DNA from: Pterobdella sp. o SKG-2022 | Taxonomy: Eukaryota > Annelida > Clitellata > Hirudinida > Piscicolidae | Length of the DNA stretch: 64,000 nucleotides | Assembly (NCBI GenBank): GCA_964035795.1 | Contig: OZ038323.1 | Span: 10,782,291 to 10,846,290, forward strand | Direction: 5' to 3' | Shown: piece by piece, positions 1 to 64,000 of the stretch | Layout: each line of letters opens with the position of its first letter | Numbering within the stretch: the stretch's first letter is position 1 | Position numbers and translations under genes: made by a program | The notes under the pieces: model-generated | Database searches by the model: none | Seen by the model: the letters and a program-made list of their open reading frames with translations, nothing else | Told to the model about the DNA's origin: nothing

Positions 1-418
1 ATTTGCAAAATAAAAAAACTGTTAAAAGTTATGCCATTATTGCGTAATAATAAACACTTATATCGCGAATTTCGCGTTTTCTAGCTCAAAGATTCGGTCG
101 CCCTTTAGTTTTTGTAGAATACATTTCAAAATTCTATGACATAATATTAGGTTATTGTGTATTATAATTCATAAAAATAATCGAAAATGAAAAGAGTTTT
201 CTAACTCCTATCGGACTGTTTCTACTTCATTCAAAGTTTAATGTTTAATTGTTTTTGCTAACTGAATTTTCTACATTTCCCATAAAAATGAAATCTCTAA
301 TTAAATGTGATGTTGAAGATCAAATGTTTTTTGAAGGTTTGTTTAGTATTATATTTTTCATCTAGCAATTAGTTTCCACGATTATTTTAACTCAGGTTTT
401 TTAATTTTAGAACCAGTA
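1..418. other. Upstream sequence or 5' intron of the C/EBP-like gene
   Basis: AT-rich sequence with no supportable exon. It ends in a good splice acceptor (pyrimidine-rich tract then TTTTAG at about 401-410) just before the first C/EBP coding exon. The transcript therefore probably has an untranslated first exon that lies here or outside the window. I see no clear promoter. Confidence 0.5.
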
Positions 419-1231
419 ATGGTGGTGGATGTAGTAGAATCGTCGATGAGTAGTGAGGGGACCGATGAGGACTTTACCGCTTCATCGACTGGTGAAACTT
501 CTGCGAAAGAAAATGATTGGGATACTAATAAAAAAAAGCTTGCTAGGTAAAATATAATCGATTTGAGTTTAAAAAAACATGATAGTTATCTTATAAAATA
601 GAAAGAAATATCAAACACAGACTTTACTAATAAAAATGTAGTGAGCTTTCATTAAGTTATTTATATGGAAAGCTTTGAACATTTCACTTATAAAGTTTTG
701 TTTTAAGCTTTTTTTCACTGACCAGATATCAAGTAGGGCAAACACTAAACTATTAATGGTTTGACAGGGGTGAGAAACGAACTGAGGAGTACAGGCGGAG
801 GAGACAAAAGAACAATGTTGCAGTAAAAAAGAGTCGAGATAAGGCAAGACAAAAACAAAGAGAATGCATGCATCGCTTGGAAGCTCTCACTTCTGAAAAC
901 AAAAAGCTACACATGAAGGTTCAACATTAAAACTGTAAATGTTCACATTAACTTTACCTTTCACTTTATCTCTCAATTTAGGTATTTGTCTTATAGAAGT
1001 AGGTCAATACAGTGCAATAAATTTTTTAAGAACTTCTTAATAGAACCCAAAAGTTAGCTATAAATTCTCTATAAAAATTGCATTTTTAAACACTAGAGTG
1101 GTCATTTGAAATAATTTATTCACTTTAAGGTGGAGGTACTAGTTAAAGAGCTCAGCTTGCTGCGAGGCTTATTCCCAGTGGTGGGCTTGACCCCACCCCC
1201 CGAAGCAGAAAACCTTCTACCATCTCTATGA
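419..1231 (+). CDS. CEBPG: C/EBP-gamma-like bZIP transcription factor, three exons, 126 residues
   Basis: Coding exons are 419-546, 768-918 and 1130-1231, all GT-AG with matching phases, stop TGA at 1229-1231. Residues 1-42 are acidic and serine-rich. Residues about 50-75 form the basic region, with the C/EBP signature NNVAVKKSR and many Arg/Lys. Residues about 76-104 form a leucine zipper that begins within LEALTSENKKL and ends in KELSLLRGLF, the block typical of C/EBP gamma. C/EBP factors bind DNA as dimers in the nucleus. The short N-terminus without an evident activation domain matches C/EBP gamma, which acts mainly as a heterodimer partner. The start is the only ATG-led reading at the 5' end of the exon; an upstream coding exon is possible but not needed. 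The gene is convergent with LRP5/6. Confidence 0.9.
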
Positions 1232-1514
1232 CCATCACCATCACGTTGTCTATATACAATGTCATCATTGTTTTATTTATGGTTATATACTAATTAGTGG
1301 TCTTGTATACCCATTGATTAATGGTTTATATAATGCTCATCTAATTATTTATCCATTAAATGGAATTATGGTGGTGCATTGAGACAATTAAATTATGAAT
1401 GAAATAATCAACTGGTTTAATGAACTGAATTTTTGTATTCATTTTTGGTCGTCTGGTGGGTTTAACTAAACAGCGCAGAGATCAAAGGTATTTTCTATTT
1501 ATTTTCGATCATTC

Positions 1515-1529
1515 AATAAAGCATTTATT
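1515..1529. terminator. Two-sided poly(A) signal between convergent C/EBP and LRP5/6 genes
   Basis: AATAAA on the plus strand at 1515-1520 lies 284 bp after the C/EBP stop. TTTATT at 1524-1529, read on the minus strand as AATAAA, lies about 243 bp after the LRP5/6 stop. The two hexamers are separated by three bases and have no better-placed competitor nearby. Polyadenylation 10-30 bp beyond each hexamer would make the two 3' ends overlap slightly. Confidence 0.5.
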
Positions 1530-1771
1530 TTCTGTTCATCAAAATAAAATGCCAAGTATCTATTAGTTTAATCGCAAGAACTAAAAGTATAATACTTTAA
1601 GCAAAACAAAATACTAAACCAAAAACACGCCTGCGATTGACTGTATATATGAGTATAATGCTAAGTGGCCATTGAGTTGGCATCTTTATGAATACAATAC
1701 TGACATTTGAGGTTGTATCAAAGTTATATACAAAACAAAGAATATAAAAAATTGAGGGCCATAAAATAATA

Positions 1772-17664
<15,893 letters not shown>

Positions 17665-19806
17665 CTGAGTAAAATTTTGAAATTATGAATTACGGCTTTT
17701 TAAATATCAAATAAATGATACAGAAACTGTAAGTAGATATTTTTTTAAAAATCTTTAATAACCGAAATTTCAAGTCATTTGTCACATAAATTTCAATATT
17801 TTGTTAATTTTTAGTTACCTTTGAAAAGGAGTAATGTAAAAAACAAAAACTTTAACAAAGTAAAATACATAGTAAGTAAAAGACAAAACAACTTTAAAAA
17901 TGATAATTCAACAAAAATTAAGTTTTATTTTTGAGTACCATAATAAATTTAATTCAAATTTTATAAAATAATTTTAAAATATTTTCGCAGACTAACTACG
18001 AGAGTAAAACTGAGATAAGAGATAAGTATATAAACAAGTTCTTTTAAGCCCGTAAGAGAAGCTATCTGATTTTTATAAAATAGAATTTAAAAATTTAAAT
18101 TTTTAATAAACTAGTTAAACTTCATCAAAAAATATCCAATATTTTCCATAAAAGTTTTAAGTTTTTTATTAAAAATTTGAAAATCATATTTTTATATTCA
18201 GAACAACCAATCGATTAATTAAGGAATTATAGACTTAAAGAAAATAGTTTTCCAACAAAACGTTTAATGTTTTTATCAACATTTATAGCCATTATCAAAT
18301 AGAAATAACTCAAAAATTCTTTATTTCGGGGTGTAATATCAAAAATAATTGAAATGGTAAAAATATATAAAGAATTATCAAAACTTTTCCCATTATTCAA
18401 AATATCACTAACTTTAAACAAATTTATGATAAAAATTCAAAATATCTATAATAATACTTTTGAAAAAATCAATTTAATAAACTTTGAAAAAAGTTTGTAT
18501 CGGGTGTGAAGTTAGAAATAGACACTTTTTAATTTTTCGAGCCAAATGTAAATATTCAAATGAAAACTCTTTTAGGAGTTTATTTCATACTACGAAGCTT
18601 TTCCTAAGATGAACTTACATTATCAAGTTGAGGTACCTAAGTGTTTTCATTCGAATAAATAGACACTTCATTTGATAGTTGTCGGCCCGTATGGCTCAGA
18701 GGTAGAGCAATAGACAAATTAACTAAAGTTACTGGATTTGATTCTGCGTGGACCGACAATTAGCACCTGTTCCACAGTGTGTTTTCGCTACATTTAATTT
18801 GTAGCAAGCGCTTTGATCTATGAGAAAAAGCGCCTTATAAATACCACATTGAATTACATTATTCAAAAGATTGATTGATGTTTTGCATTTTCACCACTTC
18901 TGTTTTCCGAAAAGTCGTATCAGGGCTGGGTAATATTTGTAACAAGAAAACCGACAAAAAAACCTCGAGCATTTAGCTTTCCATATGAGATATTCACCCG
19001 CTTTATAGTGAAAAAAGTAAACCCGTCTGGCAGTTTGCTTTCACCTGAGTCAGCATGAAGCTTTCAACTGGTTTGAGTTTTTTTTTGTGAAACGTACGTT
19101 TGAATTCTCTGTTCATGAGTGGTGCCTACGGAAGCATCTTGCTATTACTTGACAAGATACGGTATGTTGACTTCTACGTTTTTTTGAGCACCATAAGGAC
19201 GTTTTTGAAGAAGCATAGTTGTGGTTTGGGGCTGAAAAAAGATCAATATTCTGAATGTTTCTTCGTTTAACAGCCTGTCCATTGTGAAGATTGAAAAAAA
19301 TTGAGCCAGTCATCAGAGTTTTTAGTCGTTTTTGGTGATATACAAAACACTTAAAAAAATCAAATTGAAATTTTAATCAAGACTGCTATCAAACTGACAA
19401 CAAAAATTGATGTGCAATCTATGAGAATTAAAAAAGGAAATATTTTAACAGTATTTGTAGTGCATGTACGTACAATTTTTGGTGCTTTAACTTTTTTGGT
19501 ATCAAGAACTCATAATTTATCTTGAAAAAATTCATTAGTTGAATATTTTTTCGTTAAACGAGTATATTTAAAACTAGAATTACAAATACTTTTTTTAAAA
19601 TTTTAAAAATTTATAAATTAAAATTTATTGTATAAAAATCATTAAAAATTGAATAAAAAAATAAAAAATTAATATTAAGTAAAGTTATTATTTTTAAAAA
19701 TTTAATTTCGTTGTAAACAGCATCCCGTGTTAACTTTTTATGTTTCACAATTTTAATAGATTTTCCTTCTTTATCGTTACTTTTTAGATTGTTTCAAAAT
19801 ATCAGT
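17665..19806. other. Intergenic region between head-to-head LRP5/6 and eRF3
   Basis: AT-rich sequence that must contain the promoters of two divergent genes and probably the missing LRP5/6 signal-peptide exon. I see one SINE copy (18681-18863) and no convincing TATA box, CpG-rich block or signal-peptide frame. Segment 18880-19330 is slightly less AT-rich but shows no coding pattern. Confidence 0.5.
18681..18863 (+). mobile_element. tRNA-derived SINE with LINE-like 3' tail
   Basis: The head GTCGGCCCGTATGGCTCAG carries a pol III A box and GGATTTGATTC is a B box. A body follows, then a tail AGCGCTTTGATCTATGAG...AAGCGCC...TATAAATACC ending in a TTACA-like run. The tail alone recurs at 24849-24914, and the head and body at 11835-11960 on the other strand. 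It resembles a tRNA but lacks a proper anticodon stem and acceptor, so it is not called a tRNA gene. Confidence 0.75.
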
Positions 19807-21413
19807 ATGGAAGCTCCAGACAGCTGGGAAGAACAAGCAGTAGAAGGTATGGCTCAACAGCTCTCAGAGACTACATTCAAACCAGAAGAACCCGAGTCCG
19901 TTGAGCCAGGAAAAAACGTGTTTGCTAAAGAATTCGTACCATCTTTTTCTTTTAGTGTACCTACTAACACAACTACAAACCCATCTCAAACATCTCCTGC
20001 TCAGAGTAATGAAGTTTTTTTGTTTTTTAAAATATTTCTCACAAAATTTTAAAAATTTCCACTAGGAAGATAAAGGAAATATAAGTTAATTAATTAAATA
20101 ATTATTTTAAAAAATTCTAGTGGAAGAAGAGCCTCCGGAAAAACCGCCCGTTAGTCAACCTCCTCCACAACAAAGTGGTGATACATTGTCTTTAAAATTA
20201 ATTTTAATACCTGTATACGCCATTTTTGAAACCTAAAAAATTTTTCAAGATGGTGACACCGAAGAATCACAACCTCCTATAACAACTCAGGTGAACACCA
20301 GAATTAATTTTTTATTTTTGACTTGAGAATTTTTTTTCAACATTTTCACCTTTAAACTCTCTACCAAAATCACAACAAAATAAAAATATTTTGATACTAT
20401 AGCAAGTGGTAATAAACAAAACACGAAAAGACCATCTCAACATAATTTTCATTGGTCATGTGGATGCTGGTAAATCAACCATTGGAGGACACATAATGTA
20501 CTTGACTGGAATGGTTGACAAACGAACTCTGGAAAAGTATGAAAAGGAAGCTAAAGAGAAAAACAGGGAGAGCTGGTAAGGCAACATTTTTTCTAAAACA
20601 TCATTACTTTAACTAAATTGTAAGTAAAAGTGTATTTTGACATATTCAAAAACACATAAAAAATCAATATTCCTATATAAATTTTCAATGCCCAAGTCTT
20701 AAAATTTTAAAATTTTCTCTTTGCTAAAATAATTTTGTATAAATGAAATTATTCAATGTTCAGTAGTGTTCAAAAAAATTTCCATAATATTCAACAATAA
20801 CACACAAGACCTCACACAGGTATTTATCATGGGCACTGGATACGAACCAGGAAGAGAGAGACAAAGGTAAGACAGTGGAAGTTGGCAGAGCATACTTTGA
20901 GACCTCAAACAAACATTTTACCATCCTTGATGCTCCTGGACACAAGAGTTTTGTGCCTAACATGATTGGAGGAGCTTCCCAAGCTGACCTTGCTGTGCTG
21001 GTGTGTTTAAGGAAGGATGTGTGTGTGTGTGCTGTTAATGGTTCAGTGTTGAATGATAGTTTTTGGTGTTTGGGTGTGTCAGGTGGTTAGAGTGTGTGAG
21101 TGTTGAACAATGGATACCAATCAAATTGTTGAGAAAACGTTTCAAAAGCCAACATAAAACATCCACATTTTCTCACAGGTGATATCAGCTCGTAAAGGTG
21201 AGTTTGAGACTGGTTTTGAAAGAGGAGGTCAGACAACAGAGCATGCCATGCTGGTCAAGACTGCTGGAGTGTGCCATCTCATCATTGTTGTCAACAAAAT
21301 GGATGATCCCACAGTCAATTGGGATGAGTCTAGGTGGGTGATATGTTTGTGGCTAGGTAGGTGTGTTTTCATAAGAAAGTATGTATGTTTGTATTTTTTT
21401 TAATAAAAGCAAG

Positions 21414-21461
<48 letters not shown>

Positions 21462-23629
21462 TATATTTTTTGAAATTTAGTTTTTTAAATTCATGCCACT
21501 ATGATACTGAAGGTAATTGTGTTGTATACCTTTTGTGTACCAGTATTAAAACACTACAGATTCAAAGAGATAAAGGACAAACTGACTCCATATTTGAAGA
21601 AGTGCAACTTCAACCCAAAGACTGACCTCTTCTACATTCCTGTATCAGGTCTCACAGGGGCCAACCTCAAGGACACCAGCTCAGAAGTATTTTTACATTT
21701 TTATTTTTTTTATCATTCACTCATTCATGGCTTCATTTTATTCTTGTCCAAATTTTCACATTCACAAATCACAACCACATATATCCACTAACATACTACA
21801 CTAAATTCCCACTCATGTACACTACTCCACACTCCTATAACCACCCACAGTGTTCTTGGTACACAGGACCCTCACTCCTAAACTACTTGGACGAGATGCA
21901 GCCCATCTCTCGCATGCCTGAAGGCCCTCTTAGGCTACCGATCGTCGACCGCTACAAAGACATGGGCACTATTGTGTTGGGAAAGGTTGAGTCGGGTACC
22001 ATCTCTAGAGGTTCTGTCTACACCATGATGCCTAACAGGGTGCGTTGGAGAGGAGGGGAGATGGGGTTTGCTTTTGATGAGAAGTGTTTGGTTATTGGTA
22101 ATGCTGAGGTTTATGTGTATAATTCAATTCATTAGTATCTGATAGTATTGTTTTTAGTCCTGGTAAAGAAATATTAAAATTAGTACTTTATTTTCTAAAT
22201 ATAAAATCATCGAATAGCGTTCAATAAAAGAATTTATGAATAACTAAAATGCCATGCACTTTAGTGTGCAGTTGAGGTGATGACGATGTGGAGTGATGAG
22301 GAGGAGACAGAACAAGCCTTCCCTGGAGAGAATGTCAAACTGAAGCTGAAGAATATTGAAGATGAGGTGAGTGGTTGTGGTCGATGATTCAAAGGGCTTC
22401 TTGGTAGGGTGTTTTTGGTGGTTAGGGGAGGTGGTTTTGGGGTATGATGGGAGTGATTATAGAAAGTTTTTTAAGGGTTATAATATAAGCATTAAAATTC
22501 CCATGAAGCTCATATAAACCACCACTTTGCACCTCAGGACGTGTCACCAGGCTTCATCCTGTGTTCCCCTGACAACTTGTGCCACACTGCCAAAGTCTTT
22601 GATGCCCAAGTTTGTGCCTATGTCATCCTACCTCATCAATTCATGTTTAATTATATTTGTATAATAGGTTTTTATTAATACTATTTTCATTATCATTATT
22701 TTGTTATTATGAACACTAAATCTGCACACAGGTAGTGATACTGGAGTACAAAAGCATCATATGTGCAGGCTACATGCCCGTTTTGCATATCCATTGCTGC
22801 GCTGAACCCGTCGTCATCAAGGTTTGTTCACGTGCATCTGTGTACACTTGTGTTTTTTTTTAGTTATAAGTTTTCTCAATTATTATAAAAAATAACTCGT
22901 TTAATTTCTTCATTTTTATTCATTGGTCGGCATTGTTACAAAAACGCACCCACGCCACCTCACTAAACAAGCTTCATAAACACATTGGCAGGCTCTGATA
23001 TGCTTGATTGACAGGAGGACAAACAAAAAATCCACTGAGAGACCTCGATTCTTGAAGCAGGACCAGAGTGCCATTATTCGGTGGGTTATGAAGTTCACTT
23101 TATAATAGGAATAATAATAATTATTTAATGAAAAAAATTATAAATGCGCAATCATAATAATAGCAGTTTCACAAAAACAATGATCTTGATAAAGATTGCA
23201 TGAAGACAATGATATACGACACGAAAATAACAAGGTCGATGACATCATTGATAATAACATTGATAAGCATAAAATAATACCGGCGTGTAGGTTAGAGTTG
23301 GTGGCGGGCATGATCTGTTTGGAACGTTTCAAGGACTTCCCTCAAATGGGCAGGTTCACCCTGAGAGACGAAGGTATGTGGGGTTGATTGAGTCATCAAA
23401 GCAGGGGTTTTGGCTGTTTTGTGGAAGTGTGGTTAGTTGGTAACGTGATTCGACTGATAGTTTGAGGAATGGTTGGGAGTTGACTGATGGTTTGAGAAAC
23501 TTCAAGTGATGGAAATTTGGAATGACTTTATAGTGGAATGATGCTGCATAACGATTATTTTATAATATGTGCAAACAACACGCAGGCATGACTATAGCGT
23601 TCGGCAAAGTACTCAAAATGGTAGCTTAG
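19807..23629 (+). CDS. GSPT1: Eukaryotic release factor eRF3 (GSPT), 14 exons, about 533 residues, complete
   Basis: The GTPase that works with eRF1 to end translation in the cytosol. Exons: 19807-20005, 20121-20177, 20250-20290, 20403-20575, 20820-21000, 21179-21333, 21560-21686, 21851-22039, 22265-22366, 22538-22609, 22732-22821, 22992-23080, 23291-23373, 23586-23629; stop TAG. The start is the first ATG ([10 protein letters not shown]). Residues about 37-47 ([11 protein letters not shown]) form a PAM2-like motif for poly(A)-binding protein. The GTPase has G1 GHVDAGKST (20454-20480), DAPGH (20929-20943) and NKMD (21293-21304). Two beta-barrel domains follow: [27 protein letters not shown], then RPRFLKQDQ and [20 protein letters not shown] at the end. 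The N-terminus is short and lacks a QN-rich prion-like part. EF1A or HBS1 is excluded by the eRF3-specific WYTGP...LP(I/V)DRYKDMG block and the C-terminus. Confidence 0.95.
21415..21455. repeat. (TA)n microsatellite in an eRF3 intron
   Basis: About 20 TA units in the intron between the exons ending at 21333 and starting at 21560. No effect on the reading frame. Confidence 0.95.
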
Positions 23630-24146
23630 AGCACCGATTTGTTCAGCACTGCCATTATCCTTACGGCACCCCATCATCATCACTTCCATAATTATTCAAA
23701 CCCCCATCATCATCAATATCAATATACCTCCATCATTATCACCACCATACCCCCATGCTCACCATCACATCTCTCATCATCAATATTATTATTAATTTGA
23801 TTATTTTTTATTGAGTTGAAGTTTAAATTATTTATTTTACATTAAAATTTTTTATTTAGCTTGTTTTCGGGTTTAATTGTTTTTAAGAGATAATACATTA
23901 CAAAAGGTTTGACTTGTCAATATTTGTTTCCTATCTGTTGATCTATTTTCTTTGCCTCTTTATCTTCTGTTTACTGCATCCATTAAAATGTATTTTGTTG
24001 AGTTGTTGTGAGGCTTAACGATGCGGGTTGAGGTTGTGCAATGGATTCAAATAGACATAAATCTTCTCTGTTAAATAATTAAGCTTATGTGAGCTGTTGA
24101 GAAATTAATTCTGGTTTACAACATAAGGCGTTTAGTCTTTTGTTCA

Positions 24147-24152
24147 AATAAA
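24147..24152 (+). terminator. Candidate eRF3 poly(A) signal
   Basis: AATAAA 518 bp after the eRF3 stop, the first canonical hexamer I found downstream. An ATTAAA-type variant near 23980 is an alternative. Confidence 0.35.
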
Positions 24153-24699
24153 CTTATTCACAATTTTTATGTTATCGAAAGTTGGGAGTCAATACTAGCC
24201 GTATACCGGTCGGCAGTCCCAAATGGAGCTCCATTGACAAATCTATAACACTTTCTCTAAAGATATATTTTAAAATTATATTTGAGATTTCGAATCTTAC
24301 GTCGATAAAGCTACTCGGCTCATAAATTTAAAGTGATTGATTTCTGTCTAAAAGTTTCAGCTCTGTTCGATCTTTAAAATGTTCATATATCAATGCTTCT
24401 GCGAAAAAACCACTTTTTTTAACCTGCTTTATTTTCTCCATGGAAACTGCCGCAGACACCTACACGGTCCAATGAACTAAAACGACCCTTACTAAAAAAC
24501 ATCCAAACAAGCTATTTAACACAATTAAAATGGCCAAATGATGAGAATGTACAAGGAAGGTATATTGGATGCATCAGCTGCAGTAACAAAATGTTATTAC
24601 TTAGTAACACATCATTTCGCATTGGGTGATTTTGTATGTTAACATTCAATAAAAAACCTCTGATCTAGAAAAGTCTGAAACAAATAATGAAAGGAAAAA

Positions 24700-25408
24700 A
24701 TTATTTATAAACTTAATCCACAAAGCTTTTCGTAAAGATATCTTATAGCATCAAGTGATGATTTTATGCGAAAAAGTTATCCTATTTATAGTAGCATCTA
24801 ATGATTGGAAGTGATAATCAATTGCTTCAGAAAGGATCAATAAGAGGAAAAATTTATAGCAAGCGCTTTGGTCTATAAGGAAATGCCCTTTATGAATACC
24901 GCATTACATTACATCAAGTCCCAAACGGTCAAGTAATGCCAAAGCATAACAGAGATTGCTACTTGATGTTTGTTTGATCATTTAACGTGAGTTGCTGTGC
25001 TTTGACAAGATGAGCTTCGAAAATCTTTATTTTTTAGCTTCAGTGGGTGTTCTGCCCAGAATGCTCAAGGTGAACTTGTGGGATGGATTAGATATGAGAT
25101 GCTTGGCGGCCTCTGAACTACCTTTGTGAGATTCGTTTTTCGACCATCTTATTTTAGAATTTCTCAAGGTTTCACTCAGGTTTTTACTCGTGCATTAGCA
25201 TTCTCTTTTTATAGATCACATGGTGGTGATGTGTCGTTTCTCTTTTCCTCTTAATGATCCTTTCTCATAATTACATCTTCCTTAAGAAATTGATTATTTC
25301 TTCTAATTATTAGCTGCTACTATAAATAGGATAATATTGTTGCATATTGTTCCCTCGATAATGTAAGATTCTCTCACGATAAGCTTCGTGTATCTCATTA
25401 ATAAATAC
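24700..25408. mobile_element. MITE-like element with imperfect inverted arms of about 150 bp
   Basis: The left arm (24700-24850) and the reverse complement of the right arm (25243-25408) share TTATCCTATTTATAGTAGCA, ATAATCAATT and AGAAAGGATCA in the same order, with smaller matches extending outward. The region between the arms holds a SINE-tail-like insert. Fragments resembling the outer right arm (AATGTAAGATT followed by an AAGC-type block) occur at 26139-26205 and 35729-35760. No transposase is seen, so this is probably a non-autonomous DNA element. Confidence 0.6.
24849..24914 (+). mobile_element. Truncated SINE or LINE 3' tail
   Basis: TAGCAAGCGCTTTGGTCTAT, then AAATGCCC, TATGAATACC and a TTACA run: the same tail as the SINE ending at 18863 but without its tRNA head. 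It lies between the arms of the inverted-repeat element. Confidence 0.65.
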
Positions 25409-25560
25409 CCTGTTTCCCCCAAGAACCCCACTTTTTAGTGTTTTAATTAAAAATTCTAAGCAAGATTTTGAATGACTGGTTCAAAAAGGTCTTTACATCA
25501 ATATTGAGATTAGTCGATCAAGCTTTTATGTTGCAATAAACAAACTCACATCTCAACACG

Positions 25561-25568
25561 TATATAAG
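25561..25568 (+). promoter_or_regulatory. Candidate TATA box for the giant gene
   Basis: TATATAAG about 765 bp upstream of the chosen start codon. A 5' UTR of that length, or a non-coding first exon, would be needed. Weak, based on one motif in AT-rich DNA. Confidence 0.25.
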
Positions 25569-26332
25569 CAATCAGTACCAACCAAAAGCAAAGTTTGCTG
25601 CGTCAGCCGGTGAATATCTGACTAGTCCGTACAGTCGAAAAATTTATTTCTTAAATTGAAGGTTAGGGTTTTACTAAAAATTGAACATAATATAATAAGT
25701 TATAATCTTCAACTCTAGTGCAGAAAAGATTAGTGCTTATCTATGTCAATTGATCAGGTTATTTTCCTATTAAATGATACAAATATTAAAAACTAATAAT
25801 ATAATTTTTTCTAATTTTTCATGATTTAATATACAAATCAGAGAACTTCATAGTTGATTTTGATATACGCTGTAAGCTATTTTTATGTATTACATAATAT
25901 TATACCTTATCATCAAAAAGCCTAGAACCTACAAATAATTTCGCCAAAATTCTCGCATTGGCACTGACCAAAATTTTTTCATCCTTCAATAGTTATTTTG
26001 CCATATAAGTTTGTTAATCAACTGATGATAATACTATGTTTCGAAAAGATTAGTTAGTTTTGATTTTTATAAAAAATAGAAATTTGGCGTTTTTTGTAAC
26101 AATAATTTCAAATTTCCAATCCTTAATGTTAAATCATTTGATAATGTAAGATTATCCTACAAAAGCATCTTGTTTTTTTTGCTCAATAAATACTTCGTGT
26201 TTGTTTCTCATACCAATAATGTTACAATTTCTTAATTAAATTTGTGTTCACTTGTATTTAACATGTTATTAATTAAATATATTTTCCATCCCAATGTTAC
26301 AACTTAATGACAAAATCAACTCGAAACCAGAA

Positions 26333-64000
<37,668 letters not shown>

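Larger units (their letters stand above)
23630..26332. other. Intergenic region between eRF3 and the giant vWD gene
   Basis: Contains the eRF3 3' UTR, a long inverted-repeat element (24700-25408), a SINE/LINE tail (24849-24914), a possible TATA box (25561-25568) and a fragment like the inverted-repeat terminus at 26139-26205. No reading frame here looks coding. Confidence 0.6.

Noticed and set aside
18681..18760. tRNA gene at the SINE head
   Set aside because: A and B boxes are present, but the cloverleaf arms do not pair and the head recurs with a SINE body.
20863..20871. AAAGGTAAG donor-like site inside eRF3 exon 20820-21000
   Set aside because: Using it would cut out the DAPGH switch region; the frame reads straight through with conserved eRF3 sequence.
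25602..25641. Hammerhead-ribozyme-like string (CTGACTAGTCCG...GTCGAAA after GTC)
   Set aside because: One conserved core G is replaced, stem II does not pair properly and no stem III partner exists on either side.
26294..26332. Upstream in-frame ATG as the start of the giant protein
   Set aside because: Possible, but the ATG at 26333 has better sequence context and puts the hydrophobic signal peptide right at the N-terminus.

Overview
This is nuclear DNA of an invertebrate animal. Genes are split by many short GT-AG introns, the DNA is AT-rich, and there are tRNA-derived SINE-like repeats, non-LTR retrotransposon pieces and long ATT, TG and CAT microsatellites. The gene set (C/EBP-type bZIP, LRP5/6 Wnt co-receptor, eRF3, a vWD/EGF/vWA extracellular giant) is metazoan. 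I cannot fix the phylum from sequence alone.

Layout. (1) 419-1231 (+): a compact three-exon C/EBP-gamma-like bZIP gene. (2) 1772-17664 (-): an LRP5/6 (arrow) orthologue read through 21 exons with consistent splice phases. It has four YWTD propellers each followed by EGF, then LDLa repeats, a membrane segment and a Wnt-signalling tail. Its signal-peptide exon was not found. The first two genes are tail to tail and share a two-sided poly(A) signal near 1515-1529. (3) 19807-23629 (+): translation release factor eRF3/GSPT in 14 exons, complete, with a PAM2-like motif and an EF-Tu-type GTPase. It is head to head with LRP5/6. (4) 23630-26332: intergenic, with a long inverted-repeat (MITE-like) element and a SINE/LINE tail. 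(5) 26333 to beyond 64000 (+): one enormous secreted-protein gene. I can read about 108 exons, roughly 5,950 codons, with no frame break, and it runs off the window.

The giant gene is the most unusual feature. It starts with a signal peptide and then repeats a cassette of vWD, C8, TIL and a TILa/E-like cysteine module at least twelve times. Cassettes are joined by an EGF domain or a vWA domain. From cassette 4 onward these linkers alternate strictly: vWA, EGF, vWA, EGF, and so on to cassette 12. Cassettes 6, 7 and 8 resemble 10, 11 and 12 respectively, which suggests that a four-cassette block was duplicated. The vWA domains carry an extra cysteine-bounded insertion and differ in whether the metal site (MIDAS) survives. 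The vWD domains lack the first cysteine of the CGLC motif that von Willebrand factor uses for multimerisation. The domain combination suggests a mucus, gel, cuticle or adhesive polymer; that function is inference.

Retroelement pieces (LINE fragments on the minus strand at 16.9-17.3 kb and 38.5-39.9 kb, SINE-like copies at 11.8 and 18.7 kb) sit in introns or between genes. They do not interrupt any reading frame that I reconstructed.
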